A stretch of DNA of 64,000 nucleotides, taken from Ailurus styani. Lineage: Eukaryota; Chordata; Mammalia; Carnivora; Ailuridae. The position numbers and the translations under genes were made by a program. A model generated the notes under the pieces. It was not told where the DNA came from. It ran no database searches and was given only the letters and a program-made list of their open reading frames with translations. Numbering within the stretch: position 1 is the first letter of the stretch; every line of letters begins with the position of its first letter. This document shows positions 48,336 to 59,658 of this stretch, one piece after another. The DNA lies in the NCBI GenBank assembly GCA_002007465.1, contig LNAC01000003.1, positions 15,385,483 through 15,449,482 on the forward strand, written 5' to 3'.

Positions 48336-48840
48336 AAATTGCTTTTGCAATCTATATCTACATCTCAAGCAAGAGCCACAATTTTGCTAATTAGCATAAC
48401 AAGTGTCAGAAATGAACTTGCAATTATTTGTGAAATGAATGGGATCCCATATATGTGCATGACTGAAATAGCTAGAGACATTCATCACACTGCATGAAAG
48501 GAGCAAATAATTCTGCTAGGCAAATAGCATGTATCTTTAAGGATGATATTCCAGAATAAATTCCCAGTTTTCTTTGGCTGCAAATGTGGAAGATGAGCAT
48601 ACCTGATGTCAACTATAAATGTAATAAAATATTCCTTTGAGAGCATTGGACAGTTTATCATAAGTAAATCTTTTATACAAGGTAGTGGTCAGAACAACTA
48701 AACTGATCAAAAGCTAACTTCATCTGGTATATAGAACAAGATATATTATTATTTCTTTATATGTTTTTATTTCTTAAAACTCACTTGCTAATATTGTTTG
48801 AATGTTTGTATGGTAAAAATAAATGTTGCAAACTTTGGTC
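48336..48840. other. Unique DNA, nothing recognised
   Basis: No repeat or coding signature recognised. Confidence 0.4.
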
Positions 48841-48853
48841 TGAAATGCATTTT

Positions 48854-49073
48854 TTTATTAACATATAATGTATTATTTGTTTCAGGGGTACAGTTCTGTG
48901 AATCATCAGTCTTACACAATTTGCAGTGCTTACCATAGCACATACCCTCCCCAATGTCCATCCTGCAGCCTCTCCATCCCTCCACGTACCTCCCCTCCAG
49001 CAACCCTCAGTTTCTTTCCTGAGATTAAGAGTCTCTTATGGTTTGTCTCCCTCCCCAGTCCCATCTTGTTTCA
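48854..49073 (-). mobile_element. L1 3' end, antisense, with target-site duplication
   Basis: 'TTAACATATAATGTATTATT', 'GTTTCAGGGGTACAGTTCTG', 'ACCATAGCACATACCCTCCC' and 'CAGCAACCCTCAGTTTCTTT' are the reverse complement of the carnivore L1 3' UTR. Thirteen-bp flanks TGAAATGCATTTT (48841-48853) and TGAAATGTATTTT (49074-49086) differ at one base. Short frames on both strands here are this 3' UTR. Confidence 0.93.
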
Positions 49074-49086
49074 TGAAATGTATTTT

Positions 49087-51589
49087 AATTATAATTTAGT
49101 GGTCAGATTTTAGTAGTGTGTGAGCAATCTTTATCTGCCTTAAATTTTTCATTGACAATAGTAGCTTACTCAAAAAGCCCAAGAATTTGTTTAACCCAAT
49201 TGACCCTCAAGTAAGTAAATACCAACTTTTAAAACATTCTAATATATTGGAATCCTCAGCAGTGTTTATTCAAATTATGCAAGTTTCATCACCTCTACTT
49301 AACGTTTCCAGACAGCTATTCATTTTGAAACTTTAAATTTCTTACATATATATCCACACAGAAAAGTCCTGATACAGCAAGGTATCTTCATTATTATTGT
49401 TGTCATTGTCACATTATTTTTTAAACATTGTCAGGCATAGCAGAAAAAAATAGAAAACTTTCAAGATAGAGTTACAAGCATCTTTTGTTTTCTATGAGTG
49501 GATCTTTAACTTTGGAGCTCATCAATTGTCTGTTCTTTGAGAAAGCTTTTGAGATATTTAAGTGTTTAATTTAAACATTAATTAAGAAACTTCTTAAGAA
49601 ATGGAATTCTGTTTAGTAACATAAATTGTTTGCATATTTTTAAGCAATTCTCCCTCTGTAGATTACATTCCTGTTATATACGTGTGTTCTTAAATATGGA
49701 ATCACACTTCCCCTCCCCACACCGGCCATGATTGTGTATGATCACATGCTATTCAGTGTTCTGTGTGCCATTACTTGAGCCATCACATGGAGGGGCTAGC
49801 AGAAGATGTAGAGTCATACCTTCTCCTCACCTGATACCTGGAGAAAGCTGAATAGAAGCAGAACAAAGCTTGATGCAGTACAATATGGGACTGTACTGTT
49901 AAGTCTCATATGTGAAGTTATTTCATATCCAATATAACATACCCTTTACAAACTTTTGAGATTGGACTTTGAATTTTTAATTTCCTTTTAAACCCACACT
50001 CTTGAGGCTGGAAAGTGGTATTTACTGTCTCCTGACAATTACACTGGGATCCAAAACAAATTCTCTAGTACCAGGGCATTAGTATTTAGACAATAGGACT
50101 ATGTTCCTGGGAAGCATGAAGAATTGACTCTCTCTCTAAACCTTAGAGTGACAGGTTCTTGAACCATAAAAGGAGGAGGGGATGCCCAGACCTTTCCTCA
50201 CTATGAATGGGAATGCTGACCTGATGGGATTATTTTCCTTCTACTGCAGTGAAGTGAGCCAGGAGCTGGGTTATAAATTGCATACCTTTGGGAAATGCTG
50301 TCGAAGAGATTGGGCCTTTGAACTCTTAAGGAAGTCCTATTGAATGTGACATTTAAAAATATCTGTGTTGTAATTCACTTGTGTTTTTTCTAAGCTCCTG
50401 GTGAAATGTGTGGTGTTGAAAGAAGCTGAGGGTCAGGTCTGTACCCATGGTTGGAAATTAAGTGCCATAGGGAAGATCAGGATCAGATTGAGAGAAGTCA
50501 TGCCCTGAGACTGCAGGAGGTGACTGCAGAAAAAAGGAGCATAGCTTACAGCATACTGATGTCAAGCAATGCTTGAGCATGTGGGACTGTATGGGACAGC
50601 TTATGTGCTTTCACTCTAATATCGGGAAGCTTTACTTCCACAAAGGTTTTCTCATCTCACTGTCAAGTTTATAAAGCTCTTATTTAGCAATATCTTATTA
50701 GGCCTTTATCCTAAAGAAATAATGGAAAGATGAAAAAGACTAGTATGCTTAAAAATGCTTGCTTAAATATTGATTACAATTTTGAATATTGGAAGAAATA
50801 AAACTGTCCAATAATGGGAAATTAGGAAAATCGTAATGAATTCACTGGATAGTTATCTGATTTACTGAGGTAGAAAGCAAAAACACTATAGTCCAAGATA
50901 AAAATGTTTTGTCAGTTAGGAATTTTTATTTTTGAAAGGAGAGTTAAAACAAATTCAACTTCCTAAGGCCACAGATTGTGTTTTCATCCTCCTTGAATTG
51001 CATATCCTTCAAGAGGGCAGCGGTCTCCTCTGGGTGCTTAGCTTGATGAAAGTGTATTTAGGGTCCTTGAGTTCTCTTTTAATACTGCCTTTTTCCTCCA
51101 GTGTTCTCACTCTATTGGTGCAGAGAAGAGCTATGAACACTTTTGTGTATAACTGTTTCCATTTTATTACATTATTTCATCTGCTATTTTCCAAATAGCC
51201 AACAGATAAACAGATATACATCTTCAGAATTGCTTAAATGATACTTTACTGTATAATGATAATATCAGTTTTGATGTCACCTTTAAGGAAGAACATATTT
51301 ATGCCCAAATATTTATATTTGACACTGGTCCAGTGCAGTATTATAAAGTAGAGGGCATGTATCTTCAGGAATTTTAAGCCTGTCATTTCTTTTTTCTTCT
51401 TCCTATTTCCAGCCCTTCCCTGTGGTGCTCTTATTTCTCTTTCCTTAGTCTCGTTGTCAGTGTCTACTCTCAGGAGAAGATCTGAGGAAAAAAAAAACAA
51501 CCGTTTCATTCATCTTTTAAATTATGTAAGGAATTAACTCTTTCTGGAAGACAAACATTTCAAAAAGGACACACACACACCAGGCTAAG
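49087..51589. other. 2.5 kb without recognised repeats
   Basis: No SINE, LINE or LTR was recognised with confidence and no frame shows family motifs. The region is slightly less AT-rich at 49700-50600. Confidence 0.4.
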
Positions 51590-52458
51590 CAATCTGGTCG
51601 GGTTCGCTCTCAGGAGCTTTTGTTCCCTGAACACTTTCCGTACAGCTTTGGAGGACGGGAATGAAAATGGCGGCCCCCTAATCTCTGACCTGTAGGAGCT
51701 GAGAGCTCAGACCCCACTCCTCAGTGCGCCTCAGAGAGAAGCAGTCAATCCCTCCTGTCTCCCTGATCTCCACCTGCACTCTGAGCTCACCTGGCCTGTG
51801 ACCGAACGTTTCTATCTCTGGTGCTCGGCCATGTTTGGAATCTCCAAGCCCAGCAGGTTCCCGCAGCATGCTCCCGTGCCGCGCTCTTCCCAGAGAAGGA
51901 AGGTGAGTTTCTCCAGATCTGTCACTTATAGGGTCCCTGCTCTAAGAGTAGTGGCCCGACTGTGCCTTGGATCCTGGTTTAAGGTAACCCCAAGATGAGA
52001 CCCCACTCCTCAGCTCTGTCTCTGAAGCTGGCTTCCCTGCCCGGATACCTGGGAGCTCTGCCACACTCAGACACCTCCGGTCTTTTTGTGACCCCGCATG
52101 TCCTGAGATGCCATTCTTCCAGCGAGGGCTCCACCTTCCACTTAGCCTCCGGAGTGACGTCCCTCAGTGGAGCAGTCTTCTAAAAATTCTGATTTTGTGC
52201 TCCGCTGCTCTCTCACTTGCCGGGAGCCGGCCCCTCCCCCCGCGGTCTATCTTCCCGTCGCTTCGGATTCACTTCTCCGCACGGCCTACCTTCCGGAAAG
52301 TGGTCGATTTTCTGTTCCTAGAATTGCTGCTCTTCTTCTCGTCAATCTCCTGTTGAATTTGTAGGTGTTCAGAATGGTTTGATAACTATCTGGCTGAACT
52401 CCAGGGACCTGATGATAACCGGTCTCCTACTTCTCCCCATCTTGCTCCTCCCCCCAGG
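51590..52458 (-). mobile_element. Isolated, CpG-rich L1 5' UTR, antisense
   Basis: The plus-strand text is the reverse complement of a carnivore L1 5' UTR. It ends at the L1 start ('CATCTTGCTCCTCCCCCC' marks the first bases of the element), includes 'GTTCAGAATGGTTTGATAAC', 'GAGTGACGTCCCTCAGTG' and 'GTTTGGAATCTCCAAGCCCA', and breaks off at 'AGGCTAAGCAATCTGGTCGG'. A second, decayed copy of the same segment aligns to it at about 58740-59640. I count roughly three dozen CpGs here against almost none in neighbouring DNA. No ORF1, ORF2 or 3' UTR adjoins it. Short frames within it are untranslated-region noise. Confidence 0.88.
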
Positions 52459-52599
52459 AAAGATTTATTTTATCATTCAGTTCACTCTGATACTAACTCT
52501 GGTAAATAATGACATCATTTGGAATACTGAAATCACATCATGCCTGTCCACCTCATTTCTCTTTCCCAATCATCATAAGCATTAGAGATAAAATGTATA

Positions 52600-52742
52600 C
52601 ACTATTCATTACAGGTAATCACCAGATTAAGTACATTTTGTGAATATTCTCAGTGAAATTGCATAATAATCCAAGGAGAAAGGTTTTACTATCCTCTTTT
52701 TTTGGATCAGAAAATAGGTTAAAGAGGATAGTTGTCACATAT
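52600..52742 (-). mobile_element. Possible MIR SINE remnant, antisense
   Basis: 'ACTATCCTCTTTTTTTGGAT' and 'CAGAAAATAGGTTAAAGAGG' resemble the antisense MIR core. The match is short and weak. Confidence 0.45.
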
Positions 52743-52744
52743 TG

Positions 52745-53290
52745 GATTTCCCAGGAAACACCATTGGGTGGAGTTTAGTATCCCATGTGTTTAAGTTGTG
52801 TTCTTGGACCAATACCTATGGAAGGGAAGGGAAACTGGTAAAAGTAGGGAGAGAGAGAAGGTGAACTGCAGAGAAGACCTGAAGACAGTCTTGGGAGTTT
52901 CCTGGAGTTCTGGGACTACAATGTCACTTCAAAAATGTCCTGTTGGAGAAAGGGGTCCTTTAGAGCCCACTTAGTCAGTTCTTAGATGTAGGCCACCTAA
53001 GGGAGAGGGTGTGGCTTTAGGCAGGGTAGATCTCTTCACTTGAGGCAATCCTTAAAAGTACTAACATTTAAGGGCTGCCGCCAGTGGCACTGTCCACTGG
53101 GGACTCAAGCCCTTCAACAGAGGGGATCTGGTGGTGCATCATGGTGTCTACTACACAATGATTAGTTCAGGATATCACAAGAGAAACCAGGGCACTAATT
53201 TTGGGAGTCTTATTCCACACTGGGGTCTCAGTCATTAACAATCCGTTGCTTTTCAGCCTATTCAGAATTGTGTTCTCATAATTGCAGTTG
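52745..53290. other. Unclassified segment, perhaps an old LTR
   Basis: GC content is higher than its surroundings. The words 'CCATTGGGTGGAGTTTAGTA', near the left end, and 'GGTGGTGCATCATGGTGTCT', towards the right, resemble an old dispersed LTR-type repeat, but I cannot assign a family. No coding signature. Confidence 0.35.
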
Positions 53291-54500
53291 AAAGAGCCCT
53301 GTGTAATATGATACTGCTCTATTATTTTTTAACCTTTGTTACTAGACCTTATGTTATAAATTCTTTAAAAAATATATATAAATATGAGTTTTGTATAAGG
53401 AAATGTAATTGTGATAATTTTGCTAAGGTAATAAGTTTACTCCCCAAATCCAAAACTAATATCACATTTTAGAGATGGCTTGCTTTTTCTTCCCAAAAGG
53501 AGTCACAATTGAAAGTGTCTCATAGAACCATCATCATTTCCCTTATGACACTTTTCTTATCACGTGTACATTTATTTTTTACACCGTTTAGAAATGTTTA
53601 ACAACAATTCATTAAATAGGTAAATAAATTAATGAATTTTTAAGAACTATGCTATTTTCATGTATTATTTCCCCTCATCTAGAAGAGTAAAAGCTTTGGG
53701 CCTTTTGATGTAAGGGTCAAATGTGGCAATTTAACTTTTAGGTATTATTTCTCAAGTCTTTTTTTTTTTTTAAGTTAAGGTCATAGTCTTAACTCTGTTT
53801 AGTAGAAAGATAATGCATTAGTTGAAGACTAGTTGAATGCTTTTTTTATTTGCATAAATGAATTTTTTTATGAAAAGAAAAAAAAGGTATTCTATTACAA
53901 ATAGCATTTTAAAGTAATAAAAAGACTTTATACTTGCTCCAAGAAGATAAGAATATGTGGATTAGGCTGAAAACAAAAATTGTTTTTCTGGGTACACAGA
54001 CATTGGATTCTTAGTTAACAATTTTCAATAAAATTGTTTATCTGTTATATCTCAAGTTTAAGTCTAGAATCACTTGAGATGTATGGAATGAATGAAAAAA
54101 GTTGAAATGTCTTTTAAGAGTAACTACAGAATCTTGCTAAAGCCATTATACCTCCATGGGGGTAAAAAAAATGTCTTCAAATGACTGATTTTTGAATATA
54201 GTTATCTTAATCATTTGGACTCCTTTATTAGGAAAATAATATGGGAAAAAGTAATTACTGAAACATAACGGGTATTAGAAGAAGTTTTGAAGAAGTAGGT
54301 GCTTTGCAAATTGGAACTATAGTTGGCAATCTGGTCTCTGTATGAATAGATAGATACAGAAAGCTTTTAAAGGTCAATGCAATGAGATATATAAAATTGG
54401 AAATGTTGAATCCCACTGAGGCAAAACCAAAAATTTAGAAAGATGAAACTGAGCCAAAACTCAGGGACTTAAAGCTAATGATGTAAGAGCAAGGACTTTA

Positions 54501-54562
54501 AACAAACAAACAAACAAAAAACCCAAAAAACAAAACAAAACAAAAAAACAAAAAAAAGGAAA
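54501..54562. repeat. A-rich (CAAA)n/(CAAAA)n tract
   Basis: Repeated AAAC words with pure A runs. It could be the tail of a decayed retroelement, but no body is visible on its 5' side. Confidence 0.85.
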
Positions 54563-56720
54563 AGCGACATTCTTGAAAACAAAAAAGGGTGTATAAGCTG
54601 TGACTGTACTCATATAAACATTTTGTGTATAAAAGCATCATTTATTCACAAAGATTAAATTTTTATAAGTTCAAGGAACACATAGCACATAAGGTAATAA
54701 AAATAATAGTATTTTTTAACATAAAATCTGTTCATGTAGTATGTGCTTAAATTGCTTAACCCGTAATAGTGAACTTTTCACATTCTAATGCCTTTTGTTT
54801 TTTTGTCATGTTCTAGGTCCTTTTGTTTACCAAAGGCATTTATTTTTCAGCTAACTAGTGAATTCAAAGTTACCTGGATTAAGCTTAAAATTTACTCAGA
54901 CCAACTAAACTAACTGGCTTGAAGTCAGAGGAAGAAAATAAGGAAAAAAAGTTTACCATATTAGGTTCCTGGCTACAGGCTCCTACTTAGATTAGGAGAA
55001 AGTATTCCCTATTTCCTGTTCTTCTCACCTGGCCTTATAATTTGCCTCACTGTGGCTAATGAAATTCCACAAATACCATTTTTCATTCTTTAAGTGTTTG
55101 ATACTTGTTGAGAGTTGCTCAACTATGTTTACTTTCTGTAAATTCATCTGATAACTAAGAAGGGGTCACTGGTTTTAACAAGTCAGAGAAATAACATTTT
55201 CAGGACAAAAATTTACATACTTGCTTAAATTGAGTGTTTCAGATTTAGGATAAATAGTATATCTATATTAAACAGTACACAGTACTTTATCAATTTCTGG
55301 TAATCATTATTTCATATGAAGGAAGAGGGGGATAGGCTTACAGATAATTGATGATCTTTGTCAATTGCTATTTCTTAATATAGCATGTAATACTGAATGA
55401 ATTATATTTATGCTTATTTAAAGAAAAAAGTGAATCCTCTATTTTCCTTCATTCTTTTTCAGGAAATATTCATAAAAATATTTTGCGTCAGAGTAATAAT
55501 TCATAGTGTCATTTTCTAGGATGACTTATTTTGGAGTAATTTTACATCATCTATTCTTTGAGAGACAATTTTAACTTAAAAAACAAAAAATAAACAAGCA
55601 ACTAAACAAAAAAAAACCACTCCAAAGTATATTCATAGTATGATGTTCCAATGTTGTGATTTTTAGTTTAGTCTTAGTAGACAGTTTACATCTTATTTTT
55701 TGTCAATTGATAGACTAAATTGTTATTAGTGTTTTGAAAAATATTGAACAATTTTCTGTTACCAACTTGTTTGAATGGAAATTCTATCCACAGCACAAGA
55801 ATAACCTCACCTATATATTACCTTCTTGATATCTCTGAGGCATTTGTTTTTTCCTAATCTTTTTTTATTACCTGACACAGAATTATTCAGTCTTCTTTTC
55901 CTCTTGCCTTTGGTTATTTGGTTCATTCTCTTTATTTTATCAACTTAATAGAGTTGTTTCCCAGAAATCTAACCTAAGACTAGTCTCTTCTTCAATAAAC
56001 TCTCACCCTTTTCAATCTTGGAACAGTTGTGATGCAAGCAATACTTCCCTATCCTTACATATCCAACTATTTAACCCAACCATACCTTCTCTCTGAAGTT
56101 CTATCTAACATTTGAAGGTCTTCATTGGAAATATCAATTTTGAATCTTGCTAACAACTTACATTAATGCATCTGGCACTGAATGAATTGTCTTTCCCTCA
56201 ATTGTATTTTTTCCAATGCTTTCAATTTATCCTAGTAAATACTTCCTTATATATAGTTTTCCATATTGTATTATCTTTATTTTTACATGGGAAATGAAAT
56301 CTGTATAAATATTTATTGCTTTGATAGGTTTAAATATAGCAGATAATCTCTGTCAGAAGATCAGTGAACAGATCTGATTGTGAATAGAACAGAAGAAAGA
56401 TCGGGATTGGTATGTGCTTAGTTCAGGGGACTGTTTTAGAGATGTTACAGAAAGAAAGGAAACTTGAACTTATGGTAGATGTGTTTTTATCATCTATAAT
56501 AAATTGTGTAATGGATTTTATAATAAATTATTTTTGCATTTTTGAAAGAATAGTAAATATGTAAAAGGCTTTCAAATCCTTGATAGATGTTAAGCTGATT
56601 GGCATTCCTTTGAATTTTACACTAAGCTCAGACTAGACTGCAGGTAGCTAGGTTTTATTGGGATTACATGCAGTTGGCTCATATTTTTATCGAATCTTCC
56701 TTAAAGTTAGAATTTACATC

Positions 56721-56747
56721 ATTATATTGTCCACAGGACAATATAAT
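56721..56747. repeat. Perfect 12-bp inverted repeat with 3-nt loop
   Basis: The arm ATTATATTGTCC (56721-56732), the loop ACA and the arm GGACAATATAAT (56736-56747) pair exactly. Confidence 0.9.
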
Positions 56748-57460
56748 AGTCTTTAATATTTGTTGAGTAAAAAATAAATGAATGATTGCAGACTCACATA
56801 ACCTTCTTACAGTCGAAGCCTATTATATTTTCCTCAAAGCTTCCTCTTTTAATTTGAAATGTATTTCAGTGTCTGTATCTGTTTACTAATCTAAATTGTG
56901 AGTTTATCCAAATTTATTAACTTCTGTCCTCTTAAAAATGTCTTTCCATATACTTAATGTGACATTTCTCATGAGTGACTTTGATTCACCTGCCTGCTCA
57001 CAGTGTAATTTCTCTTTTTATTTTTTATTTTAATTTTTTATGCAATTTTTAAAATTTGAGATATAATTGACATATGACATTATATTAGTTTCATGTGCAA
57101 CATAATGATTTTATATTTGTATACACAGTGAAATGATCATCACTGTAATTCTAGTTAACATCTACCACTACACATAGTTATAAATTTTTTTTCTTATGAG
57201 AACATTTAAAGTTTATTTTACTAGGAACTCTCAAATACCCAAATACAGTATTTTTGACTATAATAGTCATGTCGTATATTCCATGTCCATGATTTAGTTA
57301 TTTTATAACTTCACCAATTTCATCCACCACCCCCCGCCCCTCCCCAACACACACAAACACAATCACCCATCTCTTCACTGTATCTATGAGTTTGGTTTTC
57401 TGGAAGGGAGGGTGTGGTTCAGTTTTGGGTGTTTTTTTGTGTTGTTTTTTTTTTAAGATT

Positions 57461-57874
57461 GCCGAATTCTCTCGAATTCTCCCCTCATGGTCCAGTAGTT
57501 GTTTGTCTCTCTTTCGCTCAGCTTCTTTATTCTCCATCATTTGGTCTTCTATATCTCTAATTCTCTCTTCTGCCTCATTTGTGCTAGCAGTAAGAGCCTC
57601 CATTTTTTATTGCACCTCATTAATAACTTTTTATTTATTTCAACATGGTTAGATTTTAGTTCTTTTATTTCTCCAGAAAGGGATTTTATTTCTCCAGAAA
57701 AGAATTCTCTAGTATCTTCTATGCTTTTTTCAAGCCCAGCCAGCATCTTTATAATTGTCATTCTGAACTCTAGTTCTGACATCTTACTAATGTCTGTATT
57801 GATTAGGTCCCCAGCAGTTGGTACTGCCTCTTATTCTTTTTTTTTTTTTTAGGTGAGTTTTTCCACCTTGTCAT
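57461..57874 (-). pseudogene. L1 ORF1 N-terminal fragment (coiled-coil part)
   Basis: ORF1p is the L1 RNA-binding chaperone; its N-terminal half forms a coiled coil that trimerises the protein. A likely start codon is the ATG whose complement lies at 57872-57874, followed by a lysine-rich run over a 12-A tract. The frame is lost around that tract: the next in-frame stretch, from 57782, is offset. From there MSELEFRMTIIKMLAGLEKS, then charged heptad-like text (IEDTREFF, EIKSLSGEIKEL), and in another frame EAEERIRDIEDQMMENKEAE, are typical of the coiled coil. The RNA-recognition and C-terminal domains are absent because the element is deleted at this point. Confidence 0.85.
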
Positions 57875-57959
57875 TTTGTCCAGAGAAGAATAGATGAATG
57901 AGAGAACAAAATGCTAAAAGAGTAACAATGAGCCCAGAAAAATATACACTAACCAAATC

Positions 57960-58480
57960 GGAAGATACCCAAAGCTGGAGGGAGAAGAAAGGAGAAAAAA
58001 TAATATGATTAGGGTAGTGACTAGAACAGAGCCACACACTTGATTTTGGGTGTATTTTGGTCTCTTAGAAGAAACTAACTCCCAAAATTTTAAAGAAAGA
58101 AAAAAATAGATAGATAGATAGATATAGATATATAGATGTCTATAGGTAAATATGATGAAGGGATGGATATTACTGTAAAGATGAAAATTAAAAAAGATTT
58201 AAAAAAAGGAATTGATAAGAAGTTGAGAAAAAATAAAAGGAGAGAATGTGATCAGGCTGGAGACTAGAACAAAGCCATATTTTATTTAGGCCATATTTAT
58301 TTAAGGTATAGTTTGGTCTGTTAGAAGAAACTGTATCCCAAAATTTTAAAGAAAGAAAAACTTATATATACAAAAAATAAGGTGAAATACAATGAAAGGA
58401 TAGAATATGATTATAATAATGAAAATTTAAAAAGGTTTTTAAAAAGGTATTGATAAGATAAAATAGATTAAAATAAGAAA
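57960..58480. repeat. Two tandem units of about 256 bp within the L1 5' UTR
   Basis: The word 'TTTGGTCTCTTAGAAGAAAC' (58056 on) recurs as 'TTTGGTCTGTTAGAAGAAAC' (58312 on). The following 'CCCAAAATTTTAAAGAAAGA' and the preceding GACTAGAACA words recur at the same spacing. Carnivore L1s are known to carry tandem repeats upstream of ORF1. The first unit also contains a (TAGA)n run at about 58108-58140. Confidence 0.85.
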
Positions 58481-59658
58481 GAGGAAACATTCAAAAAAAA
58501 TAGAAAAAGAAAAAAATGACAAAAATTTAAAAAATTTAACTTTGAAAGACTCAAGAGGAAAAATCATGAGGAAAGAGAATCATGAGGAAAAAGCCATGAA
58601 TTCCATGAGTTGTATTCCCTAATGCTGAAGTTTTGCAGTTCTCATTGATCAGTAAACTTGGTCTTGGCTGGATGTTCTTGCTGATATTCTGGGGGAGGGG
58701 CCTCTTGCTGTGAAGCTTGATGTGGAATTATACCACCCTTCCCAGGGTCTAGGCTAAGTAATCTGCTTGGGTTTGCTCTTGGAGCTTTTGTTCCCTGAAC
58801 GCTTTCCATACAGCTCTGGAGGACAGGAATGAAGATGGCAGCCTCTCAATCTCCAGCTCTGGAGGAGCTGAGACCTCAGGGACCCCCCTCTTCAGTGAGC
58901 CCTCAGAGAAAAGCAGTCAATCAATCACTCCCTATCTCCCTGGTCTCTGACCAAGCTCCATGCTCACCCAGCCTGTGACCAAGCATTTCTATCTCTGGCA
59001 CATGGCCCTATTTGGAATCTCCAAACCCAGCAGATTCCTACAGCACACTCCCACACCGCTCCTCCTGGTGGAGGATGCAGGGGGGTGGGGGTCTCCTTGG
59101 ATATGCCACTGTGGGGTCCCTGATTGAAGATTAGGAGCCTGACTGAGCCTTGGATCCTGGTTTAAGGTAATCCTGAGCTGAGAGCTCCCTCCTTGGCTCT
59201 GTCCCTGCAGCTGGTTTTCCTGCTCCAAAACATGGGAGCTCTGCCACACTCGGGAACCCCCAGGTCTTTCTGTGACCCCGTGGGTCCTGAGACCACACTG
59301 TCCCACCGAGGGCTCCACCCCTTGCTTAGCCTCTGGAGCGACGTCCCTCAGTGAAGCAGACTTCTGAAAGTTCTGATTTTGTGCTCTGCTGCTCTCTCAC
59401 TTGCCAGGAGCTGGCCCCTACCCCTCCATGGTCTATCCTCCTGTATCTCGCCTCAGATTCACTTCTCTGCATGTCTTTCCTTCCAGAAAGTGGTTGCTTT
59501 TCTGTTCATAGAATTGCTGCTATTCTCTTTCATCTCCTGTTGAGTTTGTAGGTGTTCAGAATGGTTTGATAACTATCTAGCTGAATTCCTGGGACCAGAC
59601 GAAATTTAGGCCTCCTACTCCTCTTCCATCTTACTCCTCTCCCTAATTTCTCTTTTTA

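Larger units (their letters stand above)
53291..57005. other. 3.7 kb, longest stretch without a recognised repeat
   Basis: An A-rich tract lies at 54501-54562 and a perfect 12-bp hairpin at 56721-56747. Otherwise this is AT-rich DNA with no recognised element, no splice-framed open reading frame and no RNA-gene signature. Confidence 0.4.
57021..59643 (-). mobile_element. Complete-ended but internally deleted L1, antisense, with perfect 15-bp TSD
   Basis: A perfect target-site duplication, TAATTTCTCTTTTTA, lies at 57006-57020 and 59644-59658. Reading the minus strand, the element starts at the genuine L1 5' end (59643). It runs through a 1.77-kb 5' UTR with internal tandem repeats, then the first part of ORF1 (start at 57874). 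Near 57461-57466 it jumps to the start of the 3' UTR, ending in an A-rich tail at 57021. The rest of ORF1 and essentially all of ORF2 are missing. CpGs in the 5' UTR have largely decayed compared with the copy at 51590-52458. It cannot encode reverse transcriptase, so it is a non-autonomous remnant. Confidence 0.92.

Noticed and set aside
51590..52458. CpG island of a host gene promoter
   Set aside because: Aligns along most of its length with the L1 5' UTR at 58740-59640 and ends at the L1 5' terminus. No adjacent exon seen.
57499..57852. 117-codon plus-strand frame
   Set aside because: It is the antisense shadow of the L1 ORF1 coiled-coil fragment.
58989..59318. 109-codon minus-strand frame with GC-rich composition
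   Set aside because: Lies wholly inside the L1 5' UTR in sense orientation; it is untranslated-region sequence of a dead element.
51590..59643. The two L1 5' UTR copies as a segmental duplication of the region
   Set aside because: Similarity stops at the L1 5' end on one side and inside the UTR on the other. The flanks differ, so they are separate insertions.
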